14,790 nt of DNA from Thermoflexales bacterium. Lineage in GTDB: Bacteria > Chloroflexota > Anaerolineae > J036 > Brachytrichaceae. Below the pieces are notes generated by a model, which was not told where the DNA came from, made no database searches, and saw only the letters and a list, made by a program, of their open reading frames with translations. Every line of letters begins with the position of its first letter. Within the stretch, counting starts at the first letter, position 1. The stretch spans positions 1-14,790 of the forward strand of contig JAGOCU010000025.1 of NCBI GenBank assembly GCA_017998555.1, read 5' to 3'. Both the position numbers and the translations under genes were made by a program. Shown here piece after piece: positions 13,495 to 14,790 of the stretch.

Positions 13495-13510
13495 TAGGCA
13501 GAAATGCCTA
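13495..13510 (-). promoter_or_regulatory. Operator-like palindrome abutting the cytochrome c promoter
   Basis: TAGGCA-GAAA-TGCCTA on the plus strand, the same 6-4-6 palindrome as at 9396-9411. Its centre would lie about 43-44 bases before the presumed transcription start, near the place used by class II activators of the CRP/FNR type, whose sites have a similar layout. The regulator is unknown. Its left end in transcript sense overlaps the hairpin at 13506-13558. Confidence 0.6.
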
Positions 13511-13558
13511 AGCGGCGCCGGGCCCTGAGCCCGTCGAAGGGCCCGGCGCCGCTTAGGC
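13506..13558. repeat. Hairpin repeat carrying the CCCTTCGACGGGCTCAGGG core
   Basis: A perfect 21-bp stem (13506-13526 and 13538-13558) with an 11-base loop. The middle, CCCTGAGCCCGTCGAAGGG, belongs to a dispersed repeat widely seen in Chloroflexota and other environmental genomes. It starts two bases after the kinase stop codon and could end or protect that transcript; only a weak ATTTCT follows on the minus strand. Confidence 0.85.
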
Positions 13559-13560
13559 CC

Positions 13561-14529
13561 CTATCGCAGAGAAACCAGCAGCCCGGCCACCGCGGCCACC
13601 AGCGCCAGCGCGATCCAGACCGCGTTGGCCCGGATGACGTCGGCGGCACTGGCCTGCGGTGGGCTGTCCTGCGGGCGGGGGGCGCCGTCGCCGAACAGGC
13701 GGTCGCGGAACTCGGCCACGGTCGGATGCCGATCGTCCGGGTGCATGGCGATGGCCTGCATCACGGCGGTCTCGACCCGCTCGCTGACGGCCGGGTTGAG
13801 CTCGCGCATGGGCAACAGCGCGGCCGGCTTGAGAAAGCGCTGTTTGGCTTCGGCCGGGGCCTGGTTGGTGAGCAGGTGATACAACGTGCCGCCGAGCGAG
13901 TAGATGTCCGAGCGCGCGTCGGTGTGGGCGTCGTCTTCGCCGTATTGTTCGAGCGGGGTGTAAGCCGCTGTGCCGCGCCCCTGCAGGACTGTAATTGTGC
14001 GCGAGTCGTCCTTGCCGACCAGCTTGACCAGCCCGAAGTCGACCAGCTTGATCACCCCGCTGGGCGCGAGCCGGATGTTGCCGGGCTTGATGTCGCGGTG
14101 CAGCACGGGCGTCTCCTGCGTGTGCATGTAGTCCAGCGCATCACACAACTGACGGGCCCAATTTAGGACCTCGAATTCGGACAGCATTCGCCCGTTGCGG
14201 CGCGCGTCGTCCATGAGTTCCTTGAGGTCCTTGCCGGCCACGTAGTCCATGACCAGGTAGTCGAGGGTGTTCTCGGTGAAGTAGTCCGACACTTTCGGGA
14301 GATTCGGGTGATCAAGTCGGGCGAGGATGCTGGCCTCGTGGCGAAACTGGTGCTGGAGCTGCTCGATCGCAGTCTCGCTGGCGTTGGGATCAATCCGGAC
14401 GGCCTTGAGCGCGCACTTGCGGCCCTCGAGCCGGAGGTCCTCAGCCAGATACACCGAGCCCATCCCCCCCTGTCCGATGGGGCTGACGATGCGGTAGCGA
14501 TTGCGCAGTGTGGCGCCGACGGTCAACAC
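13561..14529 (-). CDS. Eukaryotic-like serine/threonine protein kinase with C-terminal membrane helix
   Basis: Hanks-type kinase of 322 residues. Visible elements: Gly loop GQGGMGSVY (about 19-27), catalytic Lys in ALKAVR (K42), Glu of helix C (E65), catalytic loop HRDIKPGN (D146), DFG (164-166), activation segment GTAAYTPLEQYG, and the PDDRHPT motif near the end of the lobe. A single hydrophobic helix near the C-terminus anchors it, with no extracellular sensor, so input probably comes from partners such as the divergent FHA-domain protein. GTG at 14529 is chosen because a -10 like TAAAAT lies 7 bases upstream and the kinase domain begins soon after; the GTG at 14586 would overlap the FHA start. 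Substrates unknown. Confidence 0.9.
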   Translation of the reverse strand: MLTVGATLRNRYRIVSPIGQGGMGSVYLAEDLRLEGRKCALKAVRIDPNASETAIEQLQHQFRHEASILARLDHPNLPKVSDYFTENTLDYLVMDYVAGKDLKELMDDARRNGRMLSEFEVLNWARQLCDALDYMHTQETPVLHRDIKPGNIRLAPSGVIKLVDFGLVKLVGKDDSRTITVLQGRGTAAYTPLEQYGEDDAHTDARSDIYSLGGTLYHLLTNQAPAEAKQRFLKPAALLPMRELNPAVSERVETAVMQAIAMHPDDRHPTVAEFRDRLFGDGAPRPQDSPPQASAADVIRANAVWIALALVAAVAGLLVSLR

Positions 14530-14536
14530 GCGTCCA

Positions 14537-14562
14537 ATTTTACCGGCTTCACCCGCTAAAAT
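14537..14562. promoter_or_regulatory. Divergent -10 elements between kinase and FHA genes
   Basis: The 41-bp gap holds two TAAAAT hexamers in opposite orientation: 14542-14537 for the kinase and 14557-14562 for the FHA gene. They end 7 and 8 bases before the GTG and ATG starts, so both transcripts would be nearly or wholly leaderless. No clear -35 or ribosome site is visible on either side. Confidence 0.5.
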
Positions 14563-14570
14563 GCGGGCAC

Positions 14571-14790
14571 ATGAATCAGGACGCACCGATGCTCATCATC
14601 CAGAATGGGCAGAAGGCCGGCGAGCGCTGGCTCCTTGACAGCGATGTCGTCATCATCGGCCGTGAGGCCGGCGAGACCGACCTGCTCCTCCCCGAGCGCC
14701 AGGTCTCGCGCAAGCATGCCAAGATCGAGCGCACCGACACCGGCTTCCTCCTGACCGACCTCGAGAGCAAAAACGGCACTTTTCTCAACG
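14571..14790 (+). CDS. FHA-domain protein, N-terminal part
   Basis: The only confident plus-strand gene. It is cut by the window edge after 73 codons. The FHA phosphothreonine-binding fold is recognisable from GRE (about 31-33), LLLPERQVSRKHAKIE (S46, R47, H49 region) and DLESKNGTFLN (NGT near the end). FHA proteins bind phosphothreonine on partner proteins, and the adjacent divergent Ser/Thr kinase is the natural partner. ATG at 14571 lies 8 bases after a TAAAAT; the in-frame ATG at 14589 is an alternative. Nothing can be said about what follows the FHA domain. Confidence 0.88.
   Translation, partial: MNQDAPMLIIQNGQKAGERWLLDSDVVIIGREAGETDLLLPERQVSRKHAKIERTDTGFLLTDLESKNGTFLN

Overview
The window looks like chromosomal DNA of a GC-rich, copper-tolerant bacterium, probably a member of the Chloroflexota. 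This placement is an inference. It rests on the gene families (a DUF7482-like lipoprotein, a PCYCGC lipoprotein, a serine/threonine kinase with a PLEQYG activation segment beside an FHA gene) and on dispersed repeats typical of such genomes. No rRNA, tRNA, transposase or CRISPR array was seen. All genes except the FHA gene at the right edge, and one doubtful small ORF, lie on the minus strand, so transcription runs from high to low coordinates. No gene-free stretch exceeds 300 bases.

Layout from right to left: an FHA-domain gene (plus strand, cut by the edge) diverges from a membrane-anchored Ser/Thr kinase (14529-13561). Then come a c-type cytochrome lipoprotein (13459-13061) and a Tat-exported multicopper oxidase with Met-rich loops (12905-11178), which lies between two copies of a ~115-bp dispersed repeat. 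Next are a DUF1624 acyltransferase-like membrane protein and a DUF2085 membrane protein (11010-9449). A compact copper block follows: PCYCGC lipoprotein (9281), a DUF1573-like protein that appears to be a selenoprotein (8751-8263), DUF7482 lipoprotein (8178), an OmpR-type regulator and sensor kinase with 4-nt overlaps (7609-5721), a secreted protein with ten 9-residue Met repeats (5588-4983), a small DUF2933-like membrane protein (4908) and a Cu-type P1B ATPase with a His/Met repeat tail (4554-2047). A NarL-type regulator and its histidine kinase (1965-1) close the window.

Working together: the ATPase would export copper from the cytoplasm; the oxidase, the Met-rich protein and the small lipoproteins would oxidise, buffer or pass on copper outside the membrane; and the two-component pair would sense it. 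A palindrome, TAGGCA-N4-TGCCTA, occurs exactly before the PCYCGC-led block and before the cytochrome gene, and imperfectly before copA, suggesting one regulator ties these units together. Three 7-bp direct repeats with an 11-bp period before the Met-rich gene look like an OmpR-family site.

The most notable point is the DUF1573-like gene. Its frame is interrupted by a UGA directly after a Cys codon, continues with clear protein sense for 59 codons, and has a hairpin 11 nt after the UGA in the position and form of a bacterial SECIS element. A conventional reading would call a truncated 102-residue protein and miss the C-terminal half.
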